Below, in pieces: positions 8,261-16,508 of a DNA stretch of 64,000 nucleotides. The notes under the pieces were generated by a model that had not been told where the DNA came from, did not search any database, and worked only from the letters and a program-made list of their open reading frames with translations. Where the stretch lies: assembly GCF_014518315.1 (NCBI RefSeq), contig NZ_JACVEL010000003.1, positions 1 through 64,000 on the forward strand, given 5' to 3'. The stretch is from Taishania pollutisoli (GTDB lineage Bacteria; Bacteroidota; Bacteroidia; Flavobacteriales_D; Crocinitomicaceae). Made by a program: the position numbers and the translations under genes. The stretch's first letter is position 1, and each line of letters begins with the position of its first letter.

Positions 8261-10036
8261 ATGGCAAATCTTAATCAAGCGCAAGGAATTGCGGACTTCA
8301 ATTGGGAAGCATTAGAATTGGACGGGTACAACAAAGTACAACGTTCAGAATTATCCGACAAGTACGAACAAACATTAACTTCTATCAATGAGAAAGAAGT
8401 AATTGAAGGTACAGTTGTCGCAATCACAAAAAGAGAAGTAATCATCAACATCGGGTACAAATCCGAGGGTGTTGTTCCTTCTTCTGAATTCCGTTACAAC
8501 CCGGAATTGAAAGTCGGAGACAAAGTAGATGTTTACGTAGAAGTTCAAGAAGACAAATTTGGTCAATTGATCGTTTCTCACAAAACTGCACGTATGCACA
8601 AAGCATGGATCCGCGTGAATGAAGTATTGCGTTCAGGGGAGATCATCACAGGATATGTGAAGTGCCGTACGAAAGGTGGTTTGATCGTAGACGTATTTGG
8701 AATTGAAGCATTCTTGCCAGGTTCTCAAATCGACGTGAAACCAATCCGTGACTACGATGTATACGTTGGTAAAAACATGGAGTTCAAAGTGGTTAAAATC
8801 AACCAGGAATTCCGTAACGTTGTTGTGTCTCACAAAGCGCTTATCGAAGCGGAATTGGAAGAACAAAAGAAACAAATTATTTCAGGGCTTGAGAAAGGTC
8901 AGGTATTGGAAGGAACTGTTAAAAACATCACTTCTTACGGTGTATTCATCGACTTGGGTGGAGTTGACGGTCTTATCCACATCACAGATCTTTCATGGGG
9001 ACGTGTTAACCACCCTGAAGAAATTGTTGAATTGGATCAGAAACTGAACGTCGTAATCTTAGATTTCGATGATGATAAGAAGCGTATTGCTCTTGGATTG
9101 AAACAATTGCAACCACATCCATGGGATGCATTGAATGCAGACCTTGCTGTTGGAGACAAAGTTTCAGGAAAAGTTGTTGTGATCGCTGACTACGGTGCGT
9201 TTGTTGAAATCGCTGCCGGAGTTGAAGGATTGATTCACGTTTCTGAAATGAGCTGGTCACAGCATTTACGTTCTGCTCAGGATTTCCTTTCAGTAGGAGA
9301 TACTGTTGAAGCAGTTGTATTGACTTTGGATCGTGAAGAAAGAAAAATGTCATTGGGTATCAAACAATTGTTCCCGGATCCATGGAATGACATCGAAAAC
9401 AAGTACACAGTTGGTTCTAAGCACAATGCTAAAGTTCGCAACTTTACAAACTTCGGTGTATTCGTAGAATTGGAAGAAGGAGTTGATGGATTGATCCACA
9501 TTTCTGACCTTTCATGGCAAAAGAAAATCAAGCACCCATCTGAATTCTGCAAAGTAGGAGATGAAATGGAAGTGGTTGTATTGGAAATCGATCGTGAAAA
9601 CAGAAGAATTTCTTTGGGGCACAAACAATTGGAAGAAAATCCATGGGATGTGTTTGAAACAATCTTCGGAGAAGGATCTGTTCACCAGGGAACAATCATC
9701 GATACAAAAGACAAATCAGGAATCGTTGCATTGCCGTACGGTGTTGAGGGAATTTGCCCTGTGAAACACTTGCGTAAGGAAGACGGAACAAACGCGAAAG
9801 TAGATGAGACACTTGATTTCAAAGTGATCGAGTTTAATAAAGAAGCGAAGAAAATCGTTCTTTCTCACACACGTACATTTGAAGAAGGAGATGACAAACC
9901 AGCAGCTGCTAAAGGTGGTAAGAAAGGTGGATCGTCTTCTGCTGTAAATGCAATTAACCAAAGTAATGAAAAATCGACATTGGGAGATTTGGATGCATTG
10001 GCTGAATTGAAAGAAAAATTGGACAAAGAGAAGTAA
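8261..10036 (+). CDS. rpsA: 30S ribosomal protein S1
   Basis: A 591-residue protein with six S1 RNA-binding repeats at about residues 44-110, 127-192, 212-282, 297-370, 384-457 and 471-537. The central repeats are the most canonical (SYGVFIDLGGVDGLIHITDLSW and its relatives). It binds mRNA at the 30S platform. The C-terminal 50 residues are a low-complexity K/G/S-rich tail, common in Bacteroidota S1. Codon choice looks that of a highly expressed gene. It is monocistronic, with a consensus promoter, a structured leader and a strong terminator. Confidence 0.97.
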   Translation: MANLNQAQGIADFNWEALELDGYNKVQRSELSDKYEQTLTSINEKEVIEGTVVAITKREVIINIGYKSEGVVPSSEFRYNPELKVGDKVDVYVEVQEDKFGQLIVSHKTARMHKAWIRVNEVLRSGEIITGYVKCRTKGGLIVDVFGIEAFLPGSQIDVKPIRDYDVYVGKNMEFKVVKINQEFRNVVVSHKALIEAELEEQKKQIISGLEKGQVLEGTVKNITSYGVFIDLGGVDGLIHITDLSWGRVNHPEEIVELDQKLNVVILDFDDDKKRIALGLKQLQPHPWDALNADLAVGDKVSGKVVVIADYGAFVEIAAGVEGLIHVSEMSWSQHLRSAQDFLSVGDTVEAVVLTLDREERKMSLGIKQLFPDPWNDIENKYTVGSKHNAKVRNFTNFGVFVELEEGVDGLIHISDLSWQKKIKHPSEFCKVGDEMEVVVLEIDRENRRISLGHKQLEENPWDVFETIFGEGSVHQGTIIDTKDKSGIVALPYGVEGICPVKHLRKEDGTNAKVDETLDFKVIEFNKEAKKIVLSHTRTFEEGDDKPAAAKGGKKGGSSSAVNAINQSNEKSTLGDLDALAELKEKLDKEK

Positions 10037-10059
10037 TCTTCTCCCGATAAACTACGAAG

Positions 10060-10086
10060 GGATGTCTTTTCAGACATCCTTTTTTT
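10060..10086 (+). terminator. Intrinsic terminator of rpsA
   Basis: GGATGTCT (10060-10067), a 4-nt loop and AGACATCC (10072-10079) form a perfect stem followed by seven T (10080-10086). It begins 24 bp after the rpsA stop. Confidence 0.93.
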
Positions 10087-10163
10087 GTGTTCATCGGTAA
10101 AAAATAGCAATCTAAGAGTAGCAGGCCGGAGCATTCTGTTGCTCACTAATGACTTTATTCGTA

Positions 10164-10382
10164 GGCTCTGTTTAAAAGTTAGGTGATGAAATCGTGTTGA
10201 ATAAATTTCACACATCCCTGACTGTATTGAAGTTGTTTTTTCGCAGTGCCGCTCGTTGTCCCATAACCACATTCACGGATTACCTCTGTTGACTGTTAAG
10301 TCGGTGTCATTTTTTCGTTGTTTGTTCCTTTTGAATACATGTATCCGTAGTGAAAATATCACCTAATTTTTAGAACAGGGTC
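10164..10382 (-). mobile_element. MITE-like element, copy 1 (219 bp) with 8-bp target duplication
   Basis: A non-coding element bounded by imperfect terminal inverted repeats: left GGCTCTGTTTAAAAGTTAGG, right (reverse complement) GACCCTGTTCTAAAAATTAG, each continuing with GTGAT. The direct repeat TATTCGTA sits immediately outside both ends (10156-10163 and 10383-10390). It is in reverse orientation relative to the copies at 32382 and 43506 and shares 38 identical bases with the former (10262-10299). Its last base forms part of the stop codon of the small membrane-protein gene. No transposase is encoded, so mobilisation must have been in trans. Confidence 0.85.
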
Positions 10383-10585
10383 TATTCGTAAAACACCAAA
10401 AAGAGGATAATTGCGATCACAATCCAGAATAATAACAATTTCGGATTGCGATACAATGGTTTCTTTCCTCTTTTTGTTAATTGTTCGTATTGGTGGTGAA
10501 GGCGCGCAAAATCTTTCTGACGCTTGATCTGTTCAGTCGTCGGTTCGATTTTTTCGTTGTTTTTATGTACTCCAAACTTTCTCAT
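10382..10585 (-). CDS. Small tail-anchored membrane protein coupled to an ECF sigma factor
   Basis: A 67-residue protein of unknown function. The first 45 residues are charged and cytoplasmic-looking; the last 20 form one hydrophobic helix ending in LVFYE. The ATG at 10585 overlaps the TGA of the upstream sigma-factor gene as ATGA, a coupled arrangement typical of sigma/anti-sigma pairs, so it may hold or modulate the sigma factor (inference). An ATG nine bases further upstream is less likely. The stop codon (10384-10382) is TAG, whose G comes from the inserted MITE; the duplicated target shows the original stop was TAA with the same protein end. Confidence 0.7.
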   Translation of the reverse strand: MRKFGVHKNNEKIEPTTEQIKRQKDFARLHHQYEQLTKRGKKPLYRNPKLLLFWIVIAIILFLVFYE

Positions 10586-11139
10586 TGCCCCCACTTCGAT
10601 TTTAATTTTTCTAAAATCCGGTATACACGCATTTTAGCGTTCGCTTCGGTTATATTGTAAATTTCGGAAATTTCCCTGAAACTGATTCCCTGGAAATACC
10701 TCAATTCAATCAGGTCGCATTGCTCCTGATCCAATTCATTCAGTAATTGTACCAACTTCTCCTGTTCTTCCATCGACATGCCGTGCGAAGCCGTTACTTC
10801 ATCCAGTAATCCCAACACTGCCTGTTGCTCTACATTCACCGTAATTGTTTTTTTCGCCGAACGGAAGTGCATGGAAACTTCGTTTTGGGCAATCCGGTAC
10901 AACCAGCTCGAAAACGGTAATCCCATATCGGTGTACCGATCCATATTGGCCATCGCTTTTATAAACGTTTGCTGTGTCAGGTCCCCTGCCGTTTCTTCGT
11001 CTCCGCTCAACCGTTTGAATACGAAGCGGAAAATCTGTTCAAAGTATTTCTCATACAGCACTCCGAAATATTCCTGCTGCTTCTTTGCCAGCTGAATGAT
11101 TTCCGCTTCTGTCAAATTGCTATGTCGTTTTCGAAACAA
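10582..11139 (-). CDS. RNA polymerase ECF-type sigma factor
   Basis: A 185-residue sigma-70-family factor with region 2 (about residues 25-95, including DLTQQTFIKAMANMDRY and FSSWLYRIAQNEV) and region 4 (about 125-180, with ELRYFQGISFREISEIYNI as the helix-turn-helix). There is no region 1 or 3, as expected for the ECF group, which directs RNA polymerase to envelope- or stress-related promoters. It is translationally coupled to a 67-residue membrane protein that may be its regulator. Regulon and signal are unknown. Confidence 0.93.
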   Translation of the reverse strand: MFRKRHSNLTEAEIIQLAKKQQEYFGVLYEKYFEQIFRFVFKRLSGDEETAGDLTQQTFIKAMANMDRYTDMGLPFSSWLYRIAQNEVSMHFRSAKKTITVNVEQQAVLGLLDEVTASHGMSMEEQEKLVQLLNELDQEQCDLIELRYFQGISFREISEIYNITEANAKMRVYRILEKLKSKWGQ

Positions 11140-11273
11140 GGGCGAGAGTTTATAAAGAGAATACCAATTGCAATAAAAGTAACAAGATCCGGAGAAAAAA
11201 TTTGATTTTTATTTTCAAAAGCAGGCACATCCGACAATTTCACCTTATTTTTGAACCAGTAATTCCAGTTGAA

Positions 11274-12509
11274 ATGTCATCAAAAAAAGCGCTGTTTGAA
11301 GCCATAATATACGCCCGGACGCATTCTCCGTTTTATGCTGAAAAGCTCAGTAGTTACCACATTACCGAAGATTCAGTAGATACGGACCTGCAAAGGTTAC
11401 CATTTACAACAAAAGAGGATCTTTCTGAACGCAACCGTGATTTTCTGGCTGTTCCTGTATCCCGGGTTGCTGAATACGTTACGACTTCCGGAACTTCCGG
11501 TTCTCCCGTGACGGTATTTCTTACGAAAAATGACCTGCTGCGACTTGCACAAAATGAAAAAGCTTCGTTGAGCTGCACAGGAGCAGGCAGCGGGGATGTG
11601 TTTCAACTCATGACAACCATCGATCGCCAATTCATGGCCGGACTGGCTTATTACCTGGGCGTACAGGAAATGGATGCCGGCATGATCCGTATCGGTCCCG
11701 GTGTTCCGGCACTGCAGTGGAAGTCTATTCTCGAAAACAATGTCACTGTACTTATCGCTGTTCCGAGTTTTATCATCACCCTGATTGATTATGCCAAGAA
11801 TAACGGTATTAACTACCAGCATTCAACCGTCAAAAAAATTATCTGCATCGGGGAAGCGTTGCGGGAAGATGATTTGAGTCTGAACATTCTCGGCAGAAGA
11901 ATCCGGGCGGATTGGGATGTTGAATTGTATTCCACGTATGCTTCAACGGAAATGGGGGCTGCGTTTACAGAATGTGAAGCCCGGAAAGGAGGACATCTGA
12001 ATGCTGACTTATTACACCTGGAGGTATTGAAAGAAGATGGTACTCCGGCTCAAAACGGGGAATCGGGTGAAATTGTTATTACCACGTTGGGAACAGAAGG
12101 AACTCCTCTTGTTCGCTACCGGACAGGTGATCTGGCTCGTATCTATACAGCACCGTGCAGCTGCGGAAGAACATCTCCGCGCGTAGGGCCGATCATCGGA
12201 AGAAAAAACCAGATGATTAAGTATAAAGGAACCACGATTTTTCCCAATGCAATTTATGAAATTTTTGACGGTCAATCAGCTGTAACCTGCTACAAAGTAG
12301 AAGTTTCCAAAGATTACCTGGGGAATGATGCCATTACCGTATTACTGGAAAAGAAAATTGAAAATTCAGCCGTGATGCAGCACATTGTTTCAGATTGCCA
12401 GGCGAAGCTGAAAGTTGTTCCGCACTTTGTCTTTCTGGAAACGGATTACCTGCGTAGCCAGGTATTCAAGAAAAACATCCGCAAACCCGAAAAAATTGTG
12501 TTTAAATGA
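11274..12509 (+). CDS. Phenylacetate-CoA ligase-like (PaaK-type) AMP-forming enzyme
   Basis: About 411 residues from the ATG at 11274; an in-frame TTG at 11202 would add 24 unlikely residues. The ANL-family phosphate loop TTSGTSGSPV is at about residue 70, YSTYASTEMG follows in the adenylate-binding region, and RYRTGDLARI precedes a cysteine-containing CSCGRTSPR segment as in PaaK. It should activate a carboxylic acid with ATP and probably transfer it to CoA. No phenylacetate-pathway genes are nearby, so the substrate may differ; in Bacteroidota such enzymes sometimes serve aryl-polyene or other secondary lipid routes. It stands alone and is followed by the first terminator of the small-RNA array. 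Confidence 0.85.
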   Translation: MSSKKALFEAIIYARTHSPFYAEKLSSYHITEDSVDTDLQRLPFTTKEDLSERNRDFLAVPVSRVAEYVTTSGTSGSPVTVFLTKNDLLRLAQNEKASLSCTGAGSGDVFQLMTTIDRQFMAGLAYYLGVQEMDAGMIRIGPGVPALQWKSILENNVTVLIAVPSFIITLIDYAKNNGINYQHSTVKKIICIGEALREDDLSLNILGRRIRADWDVELYSTYASTEMGAAFTECEARKGGHLNADLLHLEVLKEDGTPAQNGESGEIVITTLGTEGTPLVRYRTGDLARIYTAPCSCGRTSPRVGPIIGRKNQMIKYKGTTIFPNAIYEIFDGQSAVTCYKVEVSKDYLGNDAITVLLEKKIENSAVMQHIVSDCQAKLKVVPHFVFLETDYLRSQVFKKNIRKPEKIVFK

Positions 12510-12552
12510 TTTTTCTTTTTGATTTAACTGGGTTGAACGAATAAATAATCCA

Positions 12553-12803
12553 TAAAAAAAGACCGTAGAATCTACGGTCTTTTTTAAACTCACCTAATTA
12601 CCTAACCTTACCTAAAAAATTATCATCTATCAACTATTATGTAAACTCGAAACAGTTTTACACTGTTGCTAATCCTGTTTTCAATTTATATGCCATCCGG
12701 TTAAAAAAACACAAAATCACTGTTTTTAAACGTTTTAACATCGATTTGGTGTGTGCCAAACGTCGACAACCTTTCTATTTTGAAAAATCAATTTTCATTT
12801 TGA
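12553..12803 (-). ncRNA. Candidate small RNA unit, tandem copy A
   Basis: First of two direct repeats about 250 bp long, offset by 299 bp. It ends on the minus strand in a palindromic terminator with arms 12555-12569 and 12571-12585 (core GACCGTAGA/TCTACGGTC) flanked by six A and six T. The 72 bases at 12586-12657 next to the terminator are identical to copy B. That block reads on the minus strand as repeated TTAGGT motifs and includes GATAGATGATAA. A short hairpin (AACAGT / ACTGTT) lies just 5' of it. A weak promoter-like TTTTG ... TATAAATTG is conserved upstream in both copies. The unit layout, with the terminator at the 3' end, favours minus-strand transcription, but the strand is inferred. 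Confidence 0.5.
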
Positions 12804-12852
12804 ATCCGGATGTCCGGTAATTAACAGAGCTGATCGCTCAAAAATTTTCAAT

Positions 12853-13103
12853 AAAAAAGGCTGTAGAATCTACAGCCTTTTTTTAAACTCACCTAATTAC
12901 CTAACCTTACCTAAAAAATTATCATCTATCAACTATTATGTAAACTCGAAACAGTTATGAACTGTTACTAATATTGTTTTCAATTTATATGCCATCTGAT
13001 TGAAAAAACACAAAACTGCTGTTTTTAAGGCGCTTAACAATTATCCAGATTGTGCCAAACACTAAAAATCATTCTGTTTTGAAAAATCAATTTTCATTTT
13101 GAA
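12853..13103 (-). ncRNA. Candidate small RNA unit, tandem copy B
   Basis: Second copy of the tandem unit. Its terminator palindrome (12853-12883) has core GGCTGTAGA/TCTACAGCC, differing from copy A at two positions on each arm with pairing kept, which is compensatory change. The 72-base block at 12885-12956 is identical to copy A; the parts further upstream have drifted. The hairpin AACAGTT-CAT-AACTGTT (minus strand) is perfect here and altered in copy A. The terminator can also act on the plus strand. The block ends about 50 bp before the NUDIX start, so it could alternatively influence that gene. Confidence 0.5.
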
Positions 13104-13149
13104 AAAATCAATGGCTTTTAATCGTAACTTTCGGTTCAAAATCCGAGTC

Positions 13150-13587
13150 ATGTCTCAACATCGCTTTAACATTCGCGTATACGGTCTATTAATCAACGAA
13201 AAAAATGAAGTACTCATTACGGATGAGTACCGGAGCGGTTTGTTTTTCACAAAGTTTCCGGGAGGAGGTTTAGAATGGGGAGAAGGCACCAGGGATTGTT
13301 TGATCCGTGAATTCAAAGAAGAATTGTCGATTGATATCGTACCGGGAGAATTATTTTATTGCACCGATTTTTTCGTTACATCTGCCTGGAAAGCGACAGA
13401 TCAGTTGATTAGTATCTACTACCTGGTGGAGTATCCGCTGGTGAATGAATTAATGTTTGATTCTTATCCGCTTCCTTCCCGTGAAGAGCGGGAATTATTC
13501 AGATGGCTTCCGCTGGATCAGGTCGGAGCGCATCAATTTACCTTTCCAATTGATCAATTGGTTGCTGAGAAACTGAAAAAAGATTAA
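13150..13587 (+). CDS. NUDIX hydrolase
   Basis: About 145 residues from the ATG at 13150; in-frame TTG 13099 and ATG 13111 would start inside or right at the repeat. The Nudix box is complete at about residues 38-60 (GGLEWGEGTRDC, then REFKEEL), supplying the metal-binding REXXEE core. These enzymes hydrolyse nucleoside diphosphates linked to another group; the substrate cannot be predicted. Relatives act on nucleotide sugars, dinucleotides or damaged nucleotides. It faces the convergent anti-sigma-like gene, whose stop lies 4 bp away. Confidence 0.88.
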   Translation: MSQHRFNIRVYGLLINEKNEVLITDEYRSGLFFTKFPGGGLEWGEGTRDCLIREFKEELSIDIVPGELFYCTDFFVTSAWKATDQLISIYYLVEYPLVNELMFDSYPLPSREERELFRWLPLDQVGAHQFTFPIDQLVAEKLKKD

Positions 13588-13591
13588 TTGC

Positions 13592-14530
13592 TTACTGATT
13601 GATCACTGTCAATGCACTGTACTTGTTGATCGCTTTACCGTTTTGGTCTTTTACCGTCACAATATAGATGTAATTCCCCGGCTCAACGGTATTACCATAC
13701 AAATCCGTTCCTCTCCATTCAAAATCAGGATCGTCACTTCTGAAAACAACATTGTTTCTATTGTCCATGATTGTAAACTGGAAATCACTGTATTCTCCTT
13801 TGTGGCCGATGGAGAAATAACCACTTGCATTCAACACGTAAATATTCGGCAATTTTGTAATTTCAAATGTCGCCTGTTTCTGTTCTTCGAGTCCGGAAGC
13901 TGGCCTGTCTGCCACCTGTTCTTCCTGTTTTCGTATAACGTGACGCTCCTCTGTTTTGACAGGAGTTTTTGTTTCGGGGATCATCACTGCCGGCTTTTCT
14001 CCGATCAGGTTGGGTGACGGTTCATTTCTATACGGCGGCATCATTTCATGTGCACGTGAAGTCGATTTCTCTTCTCCCCCTTTTCCAACGACAGGCGGGG
14101 TAGTTGCTTCCGACGATTTATATGCAGTCGTTTTCTTATCTTCTTTAATCGTTTGTTCGGAAATGACAGTTCCACCATCGTCTGCGCGTTTTTGTTGATC
14201 CGAAGAACCATTGGTTGTCAACTCCAGCTGTTTGGAATCGGTATTGTCTTCTTCACCTGTATTTTTTCCTGTCAACTGTGAATGTTGTACCGACTCTTTT
14301 TGCTGATCGGAATCAGCTGCTCCGGACAGAAAATACACTCCTGTACCAATCACGCTTGCTGCGGAAATACCGATGATGATTTTTGTAACAATAGATAATC
14401 CGGTGGAAGTTACCGTCGCAGCGGTTCCCAGTTGTGAAGCAATCGCGTTCCACAATTCAGGGTTCACCGGAGCTTCGTGTGCTCCCAGTTTTTCCGCAAA
14501 CAGTTCTTTTATTTTATCTTCCTTGTTCAA
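13592..14530 (-). CDS. Membrane protein with gliding-motility-like C-terminal domain, sigma partner
   Basis: A 312-residue protein in three parts. A cytoplasmic head of about 45 residues resembles the N-terminus of Bacteroidota anti-sigma-like proteins (LFAEKLGAHEAPVNPELWNAI). One transmembrane helix is at about 46-70. A long Q/K/E/T-rich periplasmic linker (70-215) leads to a C-terminal beta domain of about 85 residues whose pattern (VFRSDDPDFEWRGTDLYG, then PGNYIYIVTVKD) resembles gliding-motility-associated/CHU_C-type domains. It overlaps the upstream ECF sigma gene by 17 bp. A transmembrane anti-sigma or envelope sensor role is likely but inferred. Confidence 0.75.
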   Translation of the reverse strand: MNKEDKIKELFAEKLGAHEAPVNPELWNAIASQLGTAATVTSTGLSIVTKIIIGISAASVIGTGVYFLSGAADSDQQKESVQHSQLTGKNTGEEDNTDSKQLELTTNGSSDQQKRADDGGTVISEQTIKEDKKTTAYKSSEATTPPVVGKGGEEKSTSRAHEMMPPYRNEPSPNLIGEKPAVMIPETKTPVKTEERHVIRKQEEQVADRPASGLEEQKQATFEITKLPNIYVLNASGYFSIGHKGEYSDFQFTIMDNRNNVVFRSDDPDFEWRGTDLYGNTVEPGNYIYIVTVKDQNGKAINKYSALTVINQ

Positions 14531-15059
14531 TTTCTATCTTTTCTAATTTTTCTCTCAAATAAGCTCTTGCTCTTGAATATTGCGACTTGGATGTACTTTC
14601 TGTAATTTCCAGCAAATCTGCAATTTCTTTGTGTGAATATCCTTCTATTGCAAACATATTGAATACCACTTTATACCCTTCAGGCATCTGATTGATTAAT
14701 TTCATCAAATCCTGCGCCACTAATCCCTCAAACGCAAAATCATTGTTCTCAATCTTGTACCCGACTTCGGTAACGTCTTCCGTGTAACCGAATTTAGCAT
14801 TCTTCCGAATCTGATCCAATGCCGTATTAACAACAATTCTCCTGATCCATCCTTCCAGCGAACCGGTACTTTCATACGCTCCCAGTTTCTGAAATACTTT
14901 GATGAATCCATCCTGAAGAATATCTTCCGCTTCCTGATGATCTTTCATATACCTCAGGCATACGGACATCATTTTGGGCGCGAACGTTTCAAACAACTTG
15001 CGTTGAGCGATGGGGCTTCCCTTCAAACAATCTCTTATTAATGTCTGCTCATCCATCAT
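14514..15059 (-). CDS. RNA polymerase ECF-type sigma factor
   Basis: A 181-residue ECF sigma factor. Region 2 is at about residues 20-90 (MSVCLRYMKDHQEAEDILQDGFIKVFQ, then LEGWIRRIVVNTALDQIR) and region 4 at about 120-172 (EGYSHKEIADLLEITESTSKSQYSRAR as the helix-turn-helix). This subgroup is common in Bacteroidota. It overlaps the downstream anti-sigma-like membrane protein gene by 17 bp, so the pair is coupled. It is the second sigma/membrane-protein pair within 5 kb; the first, at 10582, belongs to a clearly different lineage. Confidence 0.94.
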   Translation of the reverse strand: MMDEQTLIRDCLKGSPIAQRKLFETFAPKMMSVCLRYMKDHQEAEDILQDGFIKVFQKLGAYESTGSLEGWIRRIVVNTALDQIRKNAKFGYTEDVTEVGYKIENNDFAFEGLVAQDLMKLINQMPEGYKVVFNMFAIEGYSHKEIADLLEITESTSKSQYSRARAYLREKLEKIEIEQGR

Positions 15060-15163
15060 TCAACTCGTGTTATAGACTACATTTTTTTGAATATAGTTGC
15101 ATGCTGTTTGAAAATTTGTAAATTGCGTTCCCAAAATACTAAATTAGCATTCCAAAAAAATAA

Positions 15164-16387
15164 ATGAAACTTCTTCTTCCATTATTTATTGCGCTCTTCA
15201 CAGGTTTTTGCGCATTATCACAAAAAATACCTGTACTGAAAAAAGGAAGATGGGTGGGATGCCTGGAGCTTTCTGCTGATGATCATTTATTTTTCGAGTT
15301 GGAACTCCATCGAAAAGATAATACGTATTCATTTACGGTACTGAATGGAAAAGAAAAGGTTCCGATGAATCGTCCTTATGTGGAAAAAGACAGTATACAT
15401 ATCTTTTTTACTAATTTTAATTCGGAACTGGTCTTCCGGGTAAAGAATAAAAACAGTGTTGAAGGAAAATGGGTCAACCATCTCAAAACAAATTATTCGA
15501 TCCCTTTTTGGGCATCGTTGAGTAATAGTAGTATTTTTCCTGTCGCTGATACAGAATCCCCTGCTGATTTTTCCGGAAAGTGGAAAGCTGTTTTCTCTCC
15601 GGGAGAAAAAGCATTTGATGCCATTGGTGTATTTGATCAAAAGGGAAACAGTTTAACCGGTACTTTTTTAACGGAAACAGGTGATTACCGGTTCTTATCC
15701 GGAAATACAGAAGGTCAACAAATGTATTTGTCTGGTTTTGACGGTAGTCATGCGTTTTTATTCAAGGGAAAGTTAACTGCTGACGGAACAATTGACGGAA
15801 GGTTTTTAAGTGGTAAACATTACAAAACAAACTGGCAGGCCGAACGGAACGAAGTATTTGAATTACGCCATCCCGACTCACTGACCCGATTGGTTGGAGA
15901 TCCGAATGATTTGTCATTGCAATTCAAACACCTGGACGGAACAACTTTTTCATACCCCAATGACCAGCTAAACGGAAAGGTCGTGATCATACAAATTCTG
16001 GGCACGTGGTGTGGAAATTGCATGGATGAAACAGCGTATTTTAAAGAATTACACAAAAAATACAATGAAAAAGGACTGGAGATCATCTCTGTAGGATATG
16101 AATTGGGAGAAGATTTTGATGATTTTGCCAGACACCTTTCCAATTACAAAAAACGGTTCGATCTGAAACATACGATTGTTGTTGGTGGTTCAGCCAATAA
16201 GTCAAGTGCTAAAAATGATTTTGGCTTCTTGTCGGATTTTACTTCCTTCCCCACTTCAATCTTTATTGACAGAAGCGGCAAAGTTGTGCGCATTCATACC
16301 GGTTTTTCAGGCCCTTCCACCGGGAAATATTACACTGATTATAAAGAAAAAACGGAGCAACTGATCGAATTATTGATCAATGAATGA
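15164..16387 (+). CDS. Secreted TlpA/ResA-like thioredoxin-fold protein
   Basis: A 407-residue protein with an N-terminal signal peptide (about residues 1-19, cleavage near ALSQ). The first 240 residues form a beta-rich region unlike thioredoxin, and a TlpA-like thioredoxin domain covers about 250-400. The redox motif WCGNC lies at about residue 281, and the cis-proline region FTSFPTSIFIDRSGKV is present. It is probably a periplasmic disulfide reductase or isomerase; fused N-terminal domains of this kind are common in Bacteroidota. Expressed alone, divergent from the sigma-factor pair. Confidence 0.87.
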   Translation: MKLLLPLFIALFTGFCALSQKIPVLKKGRWVGCLELSADDHLFFELELHRKDNTYSFTVLNGKEKVPMNRPYVEKDSIHIFFTNFNSELVFRVKNKNSVEGKWVNHLKTNYSIPFWASLSNSSIFPVADTESPADFSGKWKAVFSPGEKAFDAIGVFDQKGNSLTGTFLTETGDYRFLSGNTEGQQMYLSGFDGSHAFLFKGKLTADGTIDGRFLSGKHYKTNWQAERNEVFELRHPDSLTRLVGDPNDLSLQFKHLDGTTFSYPNDQLNGKVVIIQILGTWCGNCMDETAYFKELHKKYNEKGLEIISVGYELGEDFDDFARHLSNYKKRFDLKHTIVVGGSANKSSAKNDFGFLSDFTSFPTSIFIDRSGKVVRIHTGFSGPSTGKYYTDYKEKTEQLIELLINE

Positions 16388-16508
16388 TATTTCATCCTGG
16401 TTTTTATTGGATAGTTATCAAAATCTGTCTACTTTTATCGATGGTCAAAACGGAAATAGTCAAGAAGCCGTTTGATAATGTTAACATATATCTTTATCAA
16501 TTATACGT

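Noticed and set aside
12765-13085. TTTGGCACA motifs in both repeat units resembling a sigma-54 -24 element
   Set aside because: The matching -12 GC element is missing in both copies, so a sigma-54 promoter is not supported.
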